Shown one piece after another: positions 61,878-64,000 of a stretch of DNA of 64,000 nt (position 1 is its first letter; each line of letters starts with the position of its first letter). Source of the DNA: Bacteroides neonati (GTDB lineage Bacteria > Bacteroidota > Bacteroidia > Bacteroidales > Bacteroidaceae); contig NZ_HG726019.1 of assembly GCF_000499785.1 (NCBI RefSeq), positions 248,001 to 312,000 of the forward strand. The letters are read 5' to 3'. The position numbers and the translations under genes were made by a program. The notes under the pieces were generated by a model that saw only the letters and a program-made list of their open reading frames with translations, had not been told where the DNA came from and searched no databases.

Positions 61878-64000
61878 TTATTCTTCTGTTGTGCCTTTGG
61901 TTCCTTTATTTTTGCTCATCAAAATATAAGCAATAGGAGAAGCGACGAACAATGAAGAAAGTGTACCGATTACCACGCCCAGAATCATTGCGAATGCGAA
62001 GCTGCGGATAGAGTCACCACCGAGGATGAAGATACACAGCAACACGATGAATGTACTCATAGAGGTATTGATAGTACGAGCCAATGTTGTATTCAGAGAG
62101 TCATTGAATAACTGATACTTGTTGCGCTTAGGATACAGACCGAAGAACTCACGTACACGGTCAAAGATTACCACCTTGTCATTGATAGAATAACCAATAG
62201 CTGTTAGGATAGCACCGATGAACGTTTGGTCGATTTCCAATGAGAATGGAACGATACCCCACAACAGTGAGTAGGCACCAATAATCATAATTGTGTCGCT
62301 AGCCAAAGCTGCCACTGAACCCACACTATAAGCAATGTTGCGGAAGCGGATCAAGATGTAAACACCGATAGCGATCAATGCCAGTACTACCGACCAAATA
62401 GCTGAGGTCTTGATATCATCGGCAATGCTCGGACCCACTTTTTGTGAGCTGACGATACTACCACCGGTATGGTTATCACGGTCGATAAACAGCTCCAGTG
62501 AGATATTCTGTGTCAACAGAGGTTTCAGTGTTTCGTATAAGTATGCTTCAATCTCCGAGTCAACGTTGCTACCATCTTCGGCAATGCGGTAGTTGGTGCT
62601 GATACGAACCGTCTTCTTATCGGTTCCGATAGCGATAACACTTACGTTCGAATCGCCGAACTTCTTCGCAATCAGTTCGCGCACTTGTTCGGGTTCTACC
62701 GGTTGCTCAAATTGTACCTTGAAGTTACGTCCACCGGTAAAGTCGATACTTTGGCTCAAACCACGGATGAAGAATGAACCCACGCAGATCAATAGGATGG
62801 CACCTGTGATGGCAAGCCATTTCTTGTTGCCGCCCATGAAGTCGAAGTTGGTGTTTACCAATAGTTTTCTCGAAATTTTCGAGGTAAACGTCAGGTGCAG
62901 CAACTTGTCTTTGCCCATGAAATATTCGTAAACCAAACGGGTCATGAACACAGCGGTAAAGAACGAGCAGAGGATACCGATAATCAATGTCGTAGCAAAA
63001 CCACGGATAGGGCCTGTACCGAAGTAGAACAGGATGATACCGGTAATGATTGAAGTTAAGTTCGAGTCGAAGATAGCAGAGAATGCATTTGAATAACCAT
63101 CCGACAATGCTTTCTTAATACCCTTTCCGCTGCGAAGCTCTTCCTTCGTACGTTCGTAGATAAGTACGTTGGCATCTACTGCCATACCCAGTGACAACAC
63201 CATACCGGCAATACCCGACATAGTTAATGCGGCCTGGAACGACGAAAGGATACCCAGCGTGAAGAAGAAGTTCAGGAACATAGCACCATTAGCAATCATA
63301 CCGGGGATAAAACCGTACATGGTACACATGAAGGTCATCAGTACGATCAAGGCTACGATGAACGAGAAGATACCGGCATTGATAGAGGCTTGTCCCAGTG
63401 ATGGGCCGATGATGTCTTCCTGAACAATCTGTGCAGGTGCAGGCATTTTACCCGACTTCAATACGTTGGCTAAGTCCTTCGCCTGTTCGGGAGTGAAGTG
63501 CCCGGTGATTTGTGAGTTACCACCTGTAATCTCTGTATTAACCGTCGGAGCCGAATATACGTAGTTATCCAGTACGATAGCTACTGATTTACCAATGTTT
63601 TGCTTCGTCAACATTGCCCAGCGGCGTGCACCGTCCGAGTTCATTGACATGCTTACAGAGGGCTTGCCGTATTGGTCGAATTCATCCTTGGCATTGGTTA
63701 CCACATCACCCTCAAGTGGTGCTTTGCCGTTGCGTTCGGTAGATTTGATTGCGTATAGTTCGAATGTTTGTCCCTTCGGGTCAAGGTCAGAACCATAAAC
63801 ACCCCATTTCAAACGGAGGTCTTTAGGGAACTCTGCCAATGCTTCTGCCGAAGTAAGGTATCTATTGATCTCGGCTGTATCCTTGTAGTTAGCATAGCCT
63901 ACGATAGGGCCTTGTGCGTTGGGGCTCAGCTGAAGAATAGCCAATAGAGGGTGTTCTTTCTTGATTTGCTCCATGTTGACAGCTGTATTCTCTGCTTTCT
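61878..64000 (-). CDS. secDF: protein translocase SecDF fusion (5' part outside window)
   Basis: C-terminal ~707 codons of a fused SecD-SecF inner-membrane protein that uses proton flow to drive late steps of Sec export. The frame stays open through the right edge (..KAENTAVNMEQIKKEHPLL), so the start is missing, probably by some 300 residues. SecD features: GKMPAPAQIVQEDIIGPSLG and the helix GMAVDANVLIYERTKEEL. SecF features: the SIDFTGGRNFKVQFE periplasmic entry and YSINDKVVIFDRVRE. About 11-12 transmembrane helices lie in the visible part. Confidence 0.95.
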   Translation of the reverse strand, partial: KAENTAVNMEQIKKEHPLLAILQLSPNAQGPIVGYANYKDTAEINRYLTSAEALAEFPKDLRLKWGVYGSDLDPKGQTFELYAIKSTERNGKAPLEGDVVTNAKDEFDQYGKPSVSMSMNSDGARRWAMLTKQNIGKSVAIVLDNYVYSAPTVNTEITGGNSQITGHFTPEQAKDLANVLKSGKMPAPAQIVQEDIIGPSLGQASINAGIFSFIVALIVLMTFMCTMYGFIPGMIANGAMFLNFFFTLGILSSFQAALTMSGIAGMVLSLGMAVDANVLIYERTKEELRSGKGIKKALSDGYSNAFSAIFDSNLTSIITGIILFYFGTGPIRGFATTLIIGILCSFFTAVFMTRLVYEYFMGKDKLLHLTFTSKISRKLLVNTNFDFMGGNKKWLAITGAILLICVGSFFIRGLSQSIDFTGGRNFKVQFEQPVEPEQVRELIAKKFGDSNVSVIAIGTDKKTVRISTNYRIAEDGSNVDSEIEAYLYETLKPLLTQNISLELFIDRDNHTGGSIVSSQKVGPSIADDIKTSAIWSVVLALIAIGVYILIRFRNIAYSVGSVAALASDTIMIIGAYSLLWGIVPFSLEIDQTFIGAILTAIGYSINDKVVIFDRVREFFGLYPKRNKYQLFNDSLNTTLARTINTSMSTFIVLLCIFILGGDSIRSFAFAMILGVVIGTLSSLFVASPIAYILMSKNKGTKGTTEE

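Overview
The window is chromosomal DNA of a gut-type Bacteroidales, most likely the genus Bacteroides. Supporting signs are TAnnTTTG -7 promoter elements (several with a TTTG or TTG -33 element 18-20 nt upstream), a SusC/SusD pair, lipoproteins with Bacteroidetes-type signals, a GH110 alpha-galactosidase, an rSAM/lipoprotein pair, 2-oxoacid:ferredoxin oxidoreductase and ATP-dependent PEP carboxykinase. No rRNA operon, CRISPR array or insertion sequence was seen. There is one tRNA gene, tRNA-Arg(CCT).

Layout. 0-9.4 kb: the end of a surface-polysaccharide locus. wecC-wecB (UDP-ManNAcA synthesis) run rightward and collide tail to tail with a leftward operon of metG, a Wzx-type flippase and three GT4 glycosyltransferases, joined by 4-bp ATGA overlaps. 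9.5-15.4 kb: secreted GH110 alpha-1,3-galactosidase, ADP-forming acyl-CoA synthetase, and an rSAM maturase with its lipoprotein partner. 15.4-24 kb (leftward): beta-propeller protein, TPR-HTH regulator, ComM-like ATPase, thioredoxin-fold lipoprotein without its CxxC, an abundant OmpA/TPR lipoprotein and XerD. 24-28.3 kb (rightward): aroQ, pyk, O-methyltransferase, rbfA and an FtsX-type permease.

28.3-39.3 kb is an AT-rich accessory region and the most interesting part of the window. A response regulator/histidine kinase pair is followed by a double-glycine-leader peptide gene, a second leader-like relic, a group of small membrane proteins that includes three diverged paralogues, a HlyD-type adaptor, and a wrecked C39-peptidase ABC exporter (internal deletion, one-base frameshift, no ATPase domain). 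Three promoters here share an unusual architecture: three or four (A/T)TAAC boxes spaced 10-11 bp apart, ending exactly 22 nt before a TAnnTTTG box. I infer that this is the regulon of the adjacent two-component system and that it controls a small peptide-export (bacteriocin or signal) island now partly decayed. It is followed by an aspartic-protease/PDZ lipoprotein, a relic of a second copy of that gene, and secreted proteins of unknown function.

39.3-45.6 kb: a SusC/SusD-like uptake locus with a secreted metallophosphoesterase. 45.8-64 kb: mostly core genes: YfhO-family membrane protein, mtnN-luxS (AI-2/methyl cycle), soluble PAS histidine kinase, acyl-CoA ligase with a cupin regulator, rpsO, typA, pckA, upp, korB/korA, tRNA-Arg and the C-terminal two thirds of a fused SecDF running off the right edge. 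Most convergent gene pairs are separated by strong hairpin terminators. All assignments come from reading the sequence and from memory of the families; no searches were run.
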